A stretch of 64,000 nt of DNA from JANOMH01 sp031422295. GTDB lineage: Bacteria > Pseudomonadota > Alphaproteobacteria > Rhodobacterales > Rhodobacteraceae. The translations under genes were made by a program, and so were the position numbers. This document shows positions 52,811-61,599 of this stretch, piece after piece. The number at the start of each line of letters is the position of its first letter. Within the stretch, counting starts at the first letter, position 1. A model generated the notes under the pieces. That model saw only the letters and a program-made list of their open reading frames with translations. It was not told where the DNA came from and did no database searches. The DNA lies in assembly GCA_031422295.1 (NCBI GenBank), contig JANOQM010000064.1, forward strand, positions 62,001-126,000, read 5' to 3'.

Positions 52811-53098
52811 TCAGCCGTTCACGCTGTCTTTCAGCGCTTTGGCGATTGTCACTTTGACCACTTTGTCGGATTCTTTCTTGATCTGCTCGCCCGTGGCGGG
52901 ATTGCGCACCATCCGTTCGGGGCGGGCGCGGCAGTAGATTTTGCTGACGCCGGGCAAGGTTACGGCACCGCCGCCTGCGACCTCTTTGGTGATGATCGCG
53001 GTCAGCGCGTCAAGAGCGGCCCCGGCAGATTTCTTGTCGCTGCCCGCAGCTTCGGCGATTGCAGCCACAAGCTGCGCTTTGGTCATTTGATTGGCCAT
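52811..53098 (-). CDS. HU-family DNA-binding protein
   Basis: 95 residues. MTKAQLVAAIAEAAGSDKKSA helix pair, a beta arm with RPERMVRNPATGEQIK (the RNP motif that bends DNA) and the C-terminal helix KVTIAKALKDSVNG identify a histone-like protein of HU/IHF type. It is somewhat diverged from standard HU in the dimer core (CRARPE). Single gene with a strong terminator directly downstream. Confidence 0.94.
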   Translation of the reverse strand: MANQMTKAQLVAAIAEAAGSDKKSAGAALDALTAIITKEVAGGGAVTLPGVSKIYCRARPERMVRNPATGEQIKKESDKVVKVTIAKALKDSVNG

Positions 53099-53233
53099 CT
53101 CGATGGTCTCCCTGTCTTTGCCCGCTATTTGGGGCAGCCTGTCCCGCTAATCCACGGTATGTGGTATAGAACCACTATGAATTGTAGGACATTGCAAGCA
53201 GAAATCAGCAGGATGGCGGGTTTTGCGGCACTT

Positions 53234-54715
53234 TCAAAGGAAAGCCGTCTCTTCAAAGCTACGCAATTTGCGGCTGTGGATACGTTCCAGCGGCATCTCG
53301 CGCAGCCGTTCCATCGCGCGGATGCCGATCTGCAGGTGGCGGGCGACCTGGGTTTTGTAGAAATCCGACGCCATGCCGGGCAATTTCAACTCTCCATGCA
53401 GGGGTTTGTCGCTGACGCAAAGGAGCGTGCCATAGGGCACCCGGAACCGGAACCCATTGGCGGCGATGGTGGCGCTTTCCATGTCCAGCGCGATGGCCCG
53501 CGACTGTGACAGCCGTTTCACCGGGCCGGACTGGTCACGCAATTCCCAGTTGCGGTTGTCGATTGTAGCGACCGTGCCGGTGCGCATGATCCGCTTGAGG
53601 TCATAGCCTTGCAGTTCGGTCACATCGGCCACGGCCTGTTCAAGTGCGATCTGAATCTCGGCCAGCGCCGGGATCGGCACCCAGACCGGCAGGTCGGCAT
53701 CCAGCACGTGATCTTCGCGCAGATACGCATGCGCCAGCACGAAATCGCCCATCCGCTGCGAATTGCGCAGCCCCGCGCAATGCCCGACCATCAGCCACGC
53801 ATGCGGGCGCAACACGGCGATATGGTCGGTGGCGGTTTTGGCATTTGACGGCCCCACCCCGATATTGACCAGGGTAATCCCGGCACCATTTTTCCGCTTC
53901 ATATGATAGGTCGGCATTTGCGGCAGTTTTGCAGGCACTGGCAAGGGCGCGTCGGCCTTGAATATCTCGACATTGCCGGGGCCGACAAAGCTGACATAGC
54001 CAGATTTCGGATCGGCCAGCATGTGCCGGGCATAGCTTTCAAATTCATCGACATAAAACTGGTAATTGGTGAACAAGACGTGGTTCTGGAAATGCTCGGG
54101 CAGGGTCGCGGTGTAATGCGACAGGCGGGCCAGCGAATAGTCGATGCGCTGCGCGGTGAACGGGGCCAAGGGCGAGGATCCGTCGGGGTAAGTGAACCCA
54201 TTGCCGTTGACGATATTGTCATGCGTGGTGGACAGATCGGGCACGTCAAACACATCGCGCAGGGTGAATTCCATTGCGCCGTCCTGCGGGACGGAAACGG
54301 AATCGTCGTTGGCCACGGCGAAATGCACCGGCATAGGTGTTTCGGACGCGCCAATGATGACCGGCATCCCATGGTTCTGGATCAACAGGCCAATCTGTTG
54401 TTCGAGGTAATTTCCGAACAATTCGGGCCGGGTGATCGTGGTGGAATAGCGTCCGGGTTCGGCCACATGCCCATAGGACAACCGGCTGTCGGTGAGTTTA
54501 AAGCTGGTGATATCCAGCCGGATTTCAGGATAAAACGCCCGGTAGCGCGCCTTTGGGCGGCCATGACGGATTGCGTCACTGAATTTTCCGACAAGGAAAT
54601 CGCTGGCGATATCATAAAGTTGCTTGAGCCGTTCGACGGCAAGTGCGGGGTCGGTAAAGGCTTGGGGCCCCGGCACAACCGGGCTTTGGGTCAACAGGCT
54701 GGGGTCGGCGTTCAT
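53234..54715 (-). CDS. amn: AMP nucleosidase
   Basis: 493 residues. Hydrolyses AMP to adenine and ribose 5-phosphate. The N-terminal Amn domain (YDIASDFLVGKFSDAI, YPEIRLDITSFKLTDSRLSYGHV) is followed by a nucleoside-phosphorylase-like catalytic domain (GVGPSNAKTATDHIAVLRP, MVGHCAGLRNSQ, ALDMESATIAANGFRFRVPYGTLLCVSD). Its start overlaps the adenine deaminase stop by 4 bases, so the two enzymes act in series on AMP. Adenine is released and deaminated for salvage or as a nitrogen source. Confidence 0.96.
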   Translation of the reverse strand: MNADPSLLTQSPVVPGPQAFTDPALAVERLKQLYDIASDFLVGKFSDAIRHGRPKARYRAFYPEIRLDITSFKLTDSRLSYGHVAEPGRYSTTITRPELFGNYLEQQIGLLIQNHGMPVIIGASETPMPVHFAVANDDSVSVPQDGAMEFTLRDVFDVPDLSTTHDNIVNGNGFTYPDGSSPLAPFTAQRIDYSLARLSHYTATLPEHFQNHVLFTNYQFYVDEFESYARHMLADPKSGYVSFVGPGNVEIFKADAPLPVPAKLPQMPTYHMKRKNGAGITLVNIGVGPSNAKTATDHIAVLRPHAWLMVGHCAGLRNSQRMGDFVLAHAYLREDHVLDADLPVWVPIPALAEIQIALEQAVADVTELQGYDLKRIMRTGTVATIDNRNWELRDQSGPVKRLSQSRAIALDMESATIAANGFRFRVPYGTLLCVSDKPLHGELKLPGMASDFYKTQVARHLQIGIRAMERLREMPLERIHSRKLRSFEETAFL

Positions 54716-56514
54716 GCGTTATCCTCAAACAGGTTGGTCACTTTGAAAGCGACCACATCAATAATGCCCATGTCTGAAATCCGCAGTTCCGGGATCACGA
54801 CAAGGGCGAGCAGCGAATGCTGCATATAGGCATTGTTCAGTGTGCAGCCACAGGCAGCCATGGCGGCGATCATCCGGTTCGCTTTGGCGGCGACTTCCGC
54901 AGCGGGCCGGTCAGACATCAGCCCGGCGATGGGCAGTTCGACCAACGCGATTTCAGCGCCGTCGTTCCAGACGGTAATCCCGCCGCCGACCTGACCCAGC
55001 CGATTGGCGGCCTTCGCCATCATGTCGCGGTCGGTGCCGACGACGATCATGTGGTGGCTGTCATGCGCGACAGTGGAGGCAATCGCCATGTCGCCGGTGT
55101 AGCCAAAGCCGCTGACGAAACCGTTAATCACAGCCCCTGTGGCGCGGTGCCGTTCCACCAGCGCAATCTGGCACACCTCACCCGTGGCCTGAACCCGGCC
55201 TTCGGTAACGGGGAGTTCAAAGGTAAGTGCCTTGGTTGGAGCCTGATTTTCGACCACCCCAATCACCTTGGCGCGGACCGCATTGGCACCTTTGGGCGCG
55301 GCAATCTCGAAATCGGCTGCGGTAAGGGTCTTGCCCAACTTCACCGTTTGGCGCGAGTCCTGCGGCCAGTCATAATGCGGGCAATCGACAGTGATCTTGC
55401 CATGCAGTGCAACGGTGACGCCCCGCGCGATGACATGTTCAATCGGAAGTGTCCGCAGGTCGGAGGTCAGGATCAGATCTGCCCGCCGCCCGGGCGCAAT
55501 AGAGCCTAACTCTCGTTCCAGTCCGAAATGCGTGGCGGTGTTGATCGTGGCCATTTGCAGCGCCACCAGCGGATCACAGCCACAGGCAATAGCGTGGCGC
55601 AACACTCGGTTCATATGCCCCTCGTCCACCAAAGTGCCGGAATGGCAATCATCGGTACACAGGATGAAATTGCGTGGGTCGAGGCCCTTTTCGGTGATCG
55701 CGGTGATCTGGCTCTCCACATCATACCACGCGGACCCAAGGCGCAGCATCGACCGCATGCCCTGGCGGGCGCGGGCAATGGCATCGGCCTCGGCGGTGCC
55801 TTCATGGTCATCCGCCGGGCCGCCCGCGACATAGGCATGGAATGGGATGCCCCGGTCAGGGCTGGCATAATGACCGCCGACTGTTTTGCCGGCGCGCATC
55901 GTGGCGGCCATTTCGGCCATCATCTGCGGGTCGCCATTGACCACACCGGGATAGTTCATCATCTCGCCCAGACCGATGATGCCAGGCCATGTCATCGCTT
56001 CGGCCACATCTTCGGGGCTGATTTCAAAGCCTGTGGTTTCAAGGCCGGGGGCGGAGGGGGCGCAACTGGGCATCTGCGTGTAGATGTTGACGGGCTGCAG
56101 CATCGCCTCGTCATGCATCATCCGGACACCGCGCAGGCCCAGGACATTGGCGATTTCATGCGGGTCGGTGAACATGGTGGTGGTGCCGTGGGGGATGACG
56201 GCGGCAGCGAATTCGGCGGGGGTCAGCATGCCGCTTTCGATATGCATATGGCCGTCGCATAGGCCGGGGATCAAGTAGCGGCCGTCGGCCTCGATGATGT
56301 CAGTATCCGGCCCGATACAATGGCTGGCATCCGGCCCGACATAGGCGAAACGGCCTGCCGCAATCGCCACCTGCCAGCCGTCAAGCACCTCGCGCGATTG
56401 GACATTGACCAGTTTGCCGCCACGAATAACGGTATCCGCCGCAGTACGGCCCGCAGCCACAGCGACAAGGTGGGGGGCGCATTCGGCCCATGATTTAAGA
56501 GTATGTTGTTCCAT
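54712..56514 (-). CDS. ade: Adenine deaminase
   Basis: 600 residues of the amidohydrolase-fold Ade/AdeC family; deaminates adenine to hypoxanthine with a binuclear metal site. Metal-binding GHMHIESG, TTTMFTDPHEIANV, GHYASPD and CTDDCHSG are intact. The C-terminal Ade domain (VAHDSHHMIVVGTDRDMM, GGITVWNDG) is complete and length is standard. First gene of ade-amn, divergent from the class II aldolase gene. Confidence 0.96.
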   Translation of the reverse strand: MEQHTLKSWAECAPHLVAVAAGRTAADTVIRGGKLVNVQSREVLDGWQVAIAAGRFAYVGPDASHCIGPDTDIIEADGRYLIPGLCDGHMHIESGMLTPAEFAAAVIPHGTTTMFTDPHEIANVLGLRGVRMMHDEAMLQPVNIYTQMPSCAPSAPGLETTGFEISPEDVAEAMTWPGIIGLGEMMNYPGVVNGDPQMMAEMAATMRAGKTVGGHYASPDRGIPFHAYVAGGPADDHEGTAEADAIARARQGMRSMLRLGSAWYDVESQITAITEKGLDPRNFILCTDDCHSGTLVDEGHMNRVLRHAIACGCDPLVALQMATINTATHFGLERELGSIAPGRRADLILTSDLRTLPIEHVIARGVTVALHGKITVDCPHYDWPQDSRQTVKLGKTLTAADFEIAAPKGANAVRAKVIGVVENQAPTKALTFELPVTEGRVQATGEVCQIALVERHRATGAVINGFVSGFGYTGDMAIASTVAHDSHHMIVVGTDRDMMAKAANRLGQVGGGITVWNDGAEIALVELPIAGLMSDRPAAEVAAKANRMIAAMAACGCTLNNAYMQHSLLALVVIPELRISDMGIIDVVAFKVTNLFEDNA

Positions 56515-56535
56515 GTCCCATTTGCTACCAAGAGG

Positions 56536-56585
56536 CTAGGCAGCGCAAGCCCCCCTTATCTGGTCGTATTCAGACTAGGCAGCGC
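56536..56585. repeat. Pair of direct repeats in the ade/aldolase divergent region
   Basis: CTAGGCAGCGC occurs at 56536-56546 and 56575-56585, 39 bases apart start to start, between divergent ade and the class II aldolase gene. Close to four helical turns apart, they could be a regulator binding pair. No known consensus fits. Confidence 0.45.
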
Positions 56586-56593
56586 TGACCGGA

Positions 56594-56622
56594 CATGCCC
56601 TAGTATCGGTGACGAGGGCATG
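56594..56622 (+). promoter_or_regulatory. Hairpin covering the ribosome-binding site of the class II aldolase gene
   Basis: CATGCCCT (56594-56601) and AGGGCATG (56615-56622) form an eight-pair stem around a 13-base loop. The right arm contains the GAGGG ribosome site six bases before the ATG at 56625. Folding would hide the ribosome site, so translation may be controlled. Confidence 0.5.
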
Positions 56623-56624
56623 AC

Positions 56625-57377
56625 ATGAATGCAGTTGGGCGGCATAATCTGACGCATTGGCAGGACCGGGTCGATTTGGCCTGTGCATTCCGCTGGACAG
56701 CACGGCTGGGGATGCATGAATCCGTGGCGAACCATTTTTCATTGGCAGTAAATGACAGTGGGGCGCAGTTCCTGATGAACCCGAGCCAGAAGCATTTTTC
56801 GCGGATCAAAGCGTCAGATATGCTGTTGATCGATGCGGATGATCCCGGCACATATCAGGGACCAAACGCACCCGATCCGACGGCCTGGGGGCTGCATGGG
56901 TCATTGCACCGGCTGGTGCCCCACGCCCGCTGCGCGATGCATGTGCATTCGATTTTCGCCACCGTGTTGGCGTCGCTGGCCGACAGCCGCCTGCCTGCGA
57001 TTGACCAGAATACGGCGATTTTCCATGACCGGTTGGTGATTGACGACGGCTATGGCGGTTTCGCGTTCGAGGGTGAAGGCAGGCGATGTGCCACCCTGTT
57101 CGCCGACCCGCGCAAAAAGGTCATGGTGATGGGCAATCATGGGGTGTTGGTCATAGGGGCCACTGTGGCCGAGACATTCAACCGGATGTATTATTTTGAG
57201 CGGGCTGCCGAGACCTATATCCGGGCGCTGCAAACCGGGTTGCCGTTGCGGGTTTTGGATGATGCGATTGCCGAAAAGGTTGCGGTCGAGACCGAGAATT
57301 ATACAGGGTTCGATGTGCACCATTTGTCCGAGCTCAAGGCCATTCTGGATGAAGATGGCGCAAATTATGCAAGTTAG
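56625..57377 (+). CDS. Class II aldolase/adducin-family protein
   Basis: 250 residues of the zinc-dependent class II aldolase/adducin head family (fuculose-phosphate aldolase type). WTARLGMHESVANHFSL, NPSQKHFSRI, WGLHGSLHR, AMHVHSIFATVLASL with metal-ligand His residues and MVMGNHGVLVIGATV are present. Substrate not deducible; many members in catabolic clusters act on small hydroxy acids or are uncharacterised. It lies 8 bases before the acyl-CoA dehydrogenase gene, so the two are co-transcribed. Confidence 0.88.
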   Translation: MNAVGRHNLTHWQDRVDLACAFRWTARLGMHESVANHFSLAVNDSGAQFLMNPSQKHFSRIKASDMLLIDADDPGTYQGPNAPDPTAWGLHGSLHRLVPHARCAMHVHSIFATVLASLADSRLPAIDQNTAIFHDRLVIDDGYGGFAFEGEGRRCATLFADPRKKVMVMGNHGVLVIGATVAETFNRMYYFERAAETYIRALQTGLPLRVLDDAIAEKVAVETENYTGFDVHHLSELKAILDEDGANYAS

Positions 57378-57385
57378 AGACTGAT

Positions 57386-58546
57386 ATGCACTATGGATTG
57401 ACCGAAGAACACCAGATGATTGCGGCCACTGTCCGCAGCTTTGTGGAAAACGAAATCTATCCGCATGAGGACCTGGTCGAACGCAGCGGTTTTGTCCCGC
57501 AAGAGATTGCCGATGAGATCAAGCGCAAGACCAAGGCGTTAGGCTTTTACGCCTGCAACTTCCCCGAAAGCGTCGGGGGCGCCGGGCTGAACCACCTTGA
57601 GTTTGCCATTGTCGAGCGGGAACTGGGGCGTGGGTCGATGGCGCTGAACCACTTCTTCGGCCGGCCACAAAACATCCTGATGGCCTGCGCCGGCGAACAG
57701 ATCGACCGCTACCTGCTGCCTGCGGTGCGCGGTGACAGGATGGATGCGCTGGCGATGACCGAACCCGGGGCCGGGTCGGATGTGCGGGGCATGAAATGCA
57801 CAGCGCGGCGCGATGGCGGCGATTGGGTGGCGAACGGCACCAAGCATTTCATTTCCGGCGCCGAACACGCCGATTTCGTGATCGTGTTCATGGCAACGGG
57901 CGAGGATATGACCGACAAGGGGCCGAAAAAGCGCATAACAGCGTTTCTGGTGGACCGGGGCACGCCGGGATTTACCATCCGCGACGGCTATAAATCCGTC
58001 TCACACCGCGGCTACAAAAACATGATCCTGGAATTTGACGATTGCCGCCTGTCGGATGCACAGGTTCTGGGTCAAGTCGATGGCGGGTTTGACGTGATGA
58101 ACACCTGGCTTTATGCGACCCGGATCACGGTGGCGACGATGTGCGTCGGCCGGGCGCGGCGGGTGTTCGATTATGCGCTGGACTATGCCGCCACGCGCGA
58201 ACAGTTCGGCCAGAAGATCGGTAAATTTCAGGGCGTCAGTTTCCAGATCGCCGATATGATTACCGAAATTGATGCCGCCGACCTGCTGACCCTGTGCGCC
58301 GCCGACCGGCTGGACAAGGGATTGCCAGCAAACCGCGAGATTGCCTCGGCCAAACTCTATGCATCCGAAATGCTGGCCCGGGTGACCGATGCAGCCATTC
58401 AGGTGCATGGTGGCATGGGACTGATGGATGATTACCCGCTGGAACGATTCTGGCGCGATGCAAGGGTTGAGCGGATCTGGGACGGCACGTCCGAGATTCA
58501 GCGCCATATTATCAGCCGAGATCTGCTACGCGCGCGCGGGGCCTAA
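57386..58546 (+). CDS. Acyl-CoA dehydrogenase (catalytic Glu position is Asp)
   Basis: 386 residues of the FAD acyl-CoA dehydrogenase family: N-terminal helical domain, central beta domain with MTEPGAGSDVRGM and NGTKHFISGAEHADF, and C-terminal helices with the REQFGQKIGKFQGVSFQIADM and QVHGGMGLMDDYPLERFWRDAR stretches. In medium/short-chain members the catalytic base is the Glu of YEGT near the end; here the segment is WDGTSEIQR. Probably forms a 2-enoyl-CoA for the CaiD-like hydratase downstream. A terminator-like hairpin separates it from the next gene. Confidence 0.93.
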   Translation: MHYGLTEEHQMIAATVRSFVENEIYPHEDLVERSGFVPQEIADEIKRKTKALGFYACNFPESVGGAGLNHLEFAIVERELGRGSMALNHFFGRPQNILMACAGEQIDRYLLPAVRGDRMDALAMTEPGAGSDVRGMKCTARRDGGDWVANGTKHFISGAEHADFVIVFMATGEDMTDKGPKKRITAFLVDRGTPGFTIRDGYKSVSHRGYKNMILEFDDCRLSDAQVLGQVDGGFDVMNTWLYATRITVATMCVGRARRVFDYALDYAATREQFGQKIGKFQGVSFQIADMITEIDAADLLTLCAADRLDKGLPANREIASAKLYASEMLARVTDAAIQVHGGMGLMDDYPLERFWRDARVERIWDGTSEIQRHIISRDLLRARGA

Positions 58547-58562
58547 GGAAAAACTTTGATGC

Positions 58563-58599
58563 GCGCCGCGCGGGGGATATTTGTGAACAAAAGAAATGG
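58563..58599. repeat. Dispersed repeat, copy B
   Basis: GCGCCGCGCGGGGGATATTT followed by GTGAACAAAAGAAATGG, matching copy A in its GGGGATATTT and GAACAAAAGAAA parts while the GC arm differs. It begins 16 bases after the acyl-CoA dehydrogenase stop and faces copy C, 120 bases away, in inverted orientation. Confidence 0.75.
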
Positions 58600-58612
58600 A
58601 CAACGATGGTCC

Positions 58613-58649
58613 AGCCCCCCGGCCAGTTTCCTGCGCGGGGGGCTTTCTT
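58613..58649 (+). terminator. Rho-independent terminator after the acyl-CoA dehydrogenase gene
   Basis: AGCCCCCC (58613-58620) pairs with GGGGGGCT (58637-58644) around a 16-base loop, followed by TTCTT. Lies in the 240-base gap before the acyl-CoA synthetase gene, so that gene probably has its own promoter. Confidence 0.7.
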
Positions 58650-58720
58650 CCGTTACGGTCATCGGCGTCCCCGCCTGTACCGTAGGACCAGCCTGCATGA
58701 TTCTGATTAACAAAGTCCTA

Positions 58721-58757
58721 CATTCTTTTGTTCCATAAATATCCCCGCCGGAGGCTC
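58721..58757. repeat. Dispersed repeat, copy C (inverted relative to copy B)
   Basis: Reverse complement reads GGAGCCTCCGGCGGGGATA then TTTATGGAACAAAAGAATG, almost the same as copy A. It ends 30 bases before the GTG of the acyl-CoA synthetase. Together B and C form an inverted pair around the terminator. Confidence 0.75.
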
Positions 58758-58786
58758 CGACCTTTTCGCAAACACAAGGCTCCAAA

Positions 58787-60808
58787 GTGACGCGTGACCT
58801 TTCCCGCCTGCTTCGTCCAAAATCTGTCGCTGTTATCGGCGGTGGCGCCTGGTGTGCCGCTGTCATTGGTCAATTGGCCAAGTCAGGCTTTGTGGGCGAT
58901 GTCTGGCCGGTGCATCCCAAAGCGGCCGAGATGGGTGGATTGCGTGTCTATCCCAGCCTGTCTGACTTGCCCCACGCCCCGGATGCGGCCTTTGTCGGGA
59001 TCAACCGCGACGCCACGATTGGCGCAATTTCCGAACTTTCGCGGATGGGTGCTGGGGGCGCTGTATGCTTTGCCGCGGGGTTTGCCGAAGTTGAGGATGG
59101 GGTTGAACTGAATGCCCGGCTGTTCGACGCGGCGGGGGGTATGCCGTTTCTGGGGCCGAATTGCTATGGCATGATCAATGCGCTGGACGGCGCGCTGTTG
59201 TGGCCTGATCAGCATGGCTGTGTGCCGGTGGACCAGGGCGTGGCGATCCTGACCCAGTCGTCGAATATCGCCATCAACCTGACCATGCAGACCCGCGCCT
59301 TGCCCATCGCCTATGTCATCACCTGCGGCAATCAGGCCCAGACGACCCAGGCGCAGATTGCATTCAGCCTGCTGGACGACCCGCGCGTCACTGCGATTGG
59401 CCTGCATATTGAAGGGTTTGGCGATCTGACCGACTGGCAGGCCTTGGCCCGCAAGGCGCGGGAAAAGAATATTCCGATCATTGCACTAAAGGTTGGCCGG
59501 TCCGCCGAGGCACGGTCGGCGACGATTTCGCATACTGCATCGCTGGCTGGGGGCGACGCCGGAGCGCAGGCGCTGCTCGACCGTCTGGGCATCGCCCGGG
59601 TGGATGATCTGGCCACGTTTCTTGAGGCGCTGAAGCTGGTCCATGTCACCGGACCGTTGGAGTCGGGGAATATTGCCACAATCAGCTGCTCTGGCGGAGA
59701 GGCGTCATTGGCTGCGGATCTGGCGCATGGCCGCGATCTGCACTTTCCACCCTTGAATCCGCGCCAGCATGCTGGTCTGTTTGCCGCCCTTGGCCCCAAG
59801 GTCGCTTTGGCCAATCCGCTGGATTATCACACCTATATCTGGCGCAATACGGCCGCGATGACGGATGCGTTTTCAGCCATGATAGACCCTGTTTTGGCCC
59901 TGACCATGTTGATCGTTGACTTTCCCCGGGCCGACCGTTGTGACCCGTCGGACTGGGAATGCACCATTCAGGCAGCTTTGGGCGCCCGCGCCCGCACCGG
60001 CGGTAATGTGGCCATGGTGGCCAGTTTGCCCGAGTTGATGCCCGAGGGCGTGGCCGCCCGGCTGATGGCCGGGGGCGTGGTGCCGCTGAATGGGTTGACC
60101 GAGGCACTGGCCGCGACCGAGGCGGCCCGGCGGCGGCCCGCGCCGGATTTGGCCGCCGATTTGTTGCTGCCCGGACCGGACCGGGCCAGTGTAACATTGA
60201 CCGAAGCACAGGCGAAATCGGCGCTGGCGCCCTTTGGCCTGTCTGTCCCGCAAAGTCGCCGCGCCGCCAGTTTGTTGGACGTGGCGCTGGTATCGGCGGC
60301 CTTGCCGCTGCCGCAAGTCCTGAAAGGCGAAGGGTTCGCCCACAAATCCGAAGCGGGCGCTGTGGTGCTGAATTTGCACAGCCGTGATGCCGTCGCCGCG
60401 GCTGCCGGGGCCATGCAAGCCCGGAGTTTTCTGGTGGAGGAGATGATCAGCGGTGCGGTTGCCGAACTGCTGGTTGGTGTTGTCCGCGACCCGGCGCATG
60501 GATTTGTACTGACATTGGCTGCGGGCGGTGTGCTGACAGAGTTATTGTCGGACAGCGTTTCGCTGTTGGTGCCGGCCAGTGAAGGCAGCGTTGAACAGGC
60601 TTTGACCCAGGTGAAATGCTATCGCCTGCTAACTGGTTATCGCGGGAAACCTGCAGCAGCCACCCGGCCGATTGTGCTTGCGGTTATGGCCATTCAGGCA
60701 TTTGTTCTGGCCAATGCCGCCAGAATTGAAGAGGTCGAAGTGAACCCATTGCTGTGCACGCCGACCCGCGCTGTTGCGGCTGACGCCCTTATCAGGATGG
60801 CCCCATGA
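58787..60808 (+). CDS. ADP-forming acyl-CoA synthetase (acetate-CoA ligase family), fused alpha and beta parts
   Basis: 673 residues. CoA-binding Rossmann domain (SVAVIGGGAWCAAVIGQL), then ligase-CoA domains with the phospho-His H249 in SHTASLAGG, followed by an ATP-grasp domain at about residues 460-673 (EAQAKSALAPFGLSVPQS, KGEGFAHKSEAGAVVLNL, EEVEVNPLL). Couples CoA-thioester formation to ADP and phosphate. The GTG start has AAGG 7 bases upstream. Its stop overlaps the CaiD-like ATG, so they are coupled. Provides the CoA ester for the adjacent dehydrogenase and hydratase; the acid is unknown. Confidence 0.92.
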   Translation: MTRDLSRLLRPKSVAVIGGGAWCAAVIGQLAKSGFVGDVWPVHPKAAEMGGLRVYPSLSDLPHAPDAAFVGINRDATIGAISELSRMGAGGAVCFAAGFAEVEDGVELNARLFDAAGGMPFLGPNCYGMINALDGALLWPDQHGCVPVDQGVAILTQSSNIAINLTMQTRALPIAYVITCGNQAQTTQAQIAFSLLDDPRVTAIGLHIEGFGDLTDWQALARKAREKNIPIIALKVGRSAEARSATISHTASLAGGDAGAQALLDRLGIARVDDLATFLEALKLVHVTGPLESGNIATISCSGGEASLAADLAHGRDLHFPPLNPRQHAGLFAALGPKVALANPLDYHTYIWRNTAAMTDAFSAMIDPVLALTMLIVDFPRADRCDPSDWECTIQAALGARARTGGNVAMVASLPELMPEGVAARLMAGGVVPLNGLTEALAATEAARRRPAPDLAADLLLPGPDRASVTLTEAQAKSALAPFGLSVPQSRRAASLLDVALVSAALPLPQVLKGEGFAHKSEAGAVVLNLHSRDAVAAAAGAMQARSFLVEEMISGAVAELLVGVVRDPAHGFVLTLAAGGVLTELLSDSVSLLVPASEGSVEQALTQVKCYRLLTGYRGKPAAATRPIVLAVMAIQAFVLANAARIEEVEVNPLLCTPTRAVAADALIRMAP

Positions 60809-61599
60809 ATATGACAGAGGCGGGTCCGATCCGCACCCGGCGCGAAGGTGCCATTCTGGAAGTGACGCTGGACCGGCCCAAGGCCAATGCAATTGATCTG
60901 GTGACCAGCCGGATCATGGGCCAGACGTTTCGGGCGTTTCGTGATGATGACAGTCTGCGGGTTTGTATTCTGCGCGCTGCGGGCGAGAAATTCTTTTGCC
61001 CCGGCTGGGATCTGAAAGCCGCCGCTGCGGGCGATGCGGTGGATGGTGATTACGGCGTCGGTGGCTTTGGCGGCCTGCAGGAACTGCCCAATCTGAACAA
61101 GCCGGTGCTTTGTGCGGTGAACGGCATCTGTTGTGGCGGCGGGTTGGAACTGGCGCTGTCATGTGACCTGATTTTAGCCTCGGATAATGCCACCTTTGCC
61201 CTGCCCGAGATCAGGTCCGGCACTGTGGCTGATGCCGCCAGTATTAAGCTGCCCAAACGTATTCCTTATCATGTGGCGATGGATTTACTGCTGACCGGGC
61301 GTTGGTTTGATGCCAAAGAGGCTCTGATGTGGGGGATTTTGAAGGAAATCACCACGCCTGCTGATTTGCTGCCAAAGGTTTGGGCGCTGGCCCGGCTGTT
61401 GGAATCCGGTCCGCCGCTGGTTTATGCAGCAATCAAGGAAGTGGTCCGCGAGGCCGAGGATATGCGGTTTCAGGATGCACTGAACCGTATCACGAAACGG
61501 CAGTTTCCGACCGTGGACCAGCTGTATTCCAGTGCCGATCAGCTAGAGGGTGCGCGCGCCTTTACCGAAAAGCGCGATCCGGTCTGGCAAGGGAAATGA
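60805..61599 (+). CDS. CaiD-like enoyl-CoA hydratase (carnitinyl-CoA dehydratase branch)
   Basis: 264 residues of the crotonase superfamily. Two glutamates at the crotonase catalytic positions are seen in GGGLELAL and LPEIRSG. The oxyanion region reads GTVADAASIKLPKRI rather than the usual GG pair. FGGLQEL, the LLTGRWFDAKEALMWGI segment and the C-terminal EGARAFTEKRDPVWQGK block are strongly reminiscent of CaiD (crotonobetainyl-CoA hydratase). A carnitine-like substrate is possible but unproven. Overlaps the ligase upstream and the epimerase downstream by 4 bases each. Confidence 0.9.
   Translation: MNMTEAGPIRTRREGAILEVTLDRPKANAIDLVTSRIMGQTFRAFRDDDSLRVCILRAAGEKFFCPGWDLKAAAAGDAVDGDYGVGGFGGLQELPNLNKPVLCAVNGICCGGGLELALSCDLILASDNATFALPEIRSGTVADAASIKLPKRIPYHVAMDLLLTGRWFDAKEALMWGILKEITTPADLLPKVWALARLLESGPPLVYAAIKEVVREAEDMRFQDALNRITKRQFPTVDQLYSSADQLEGARAFTEKRDPVWQGK

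Noticed and set aside
58543..58866. Minus-strand open frame across the gap before the acyl-CoA synthetase
   Set aside because: It spans a terminator and two dispersed repeats and has no recognisable features.
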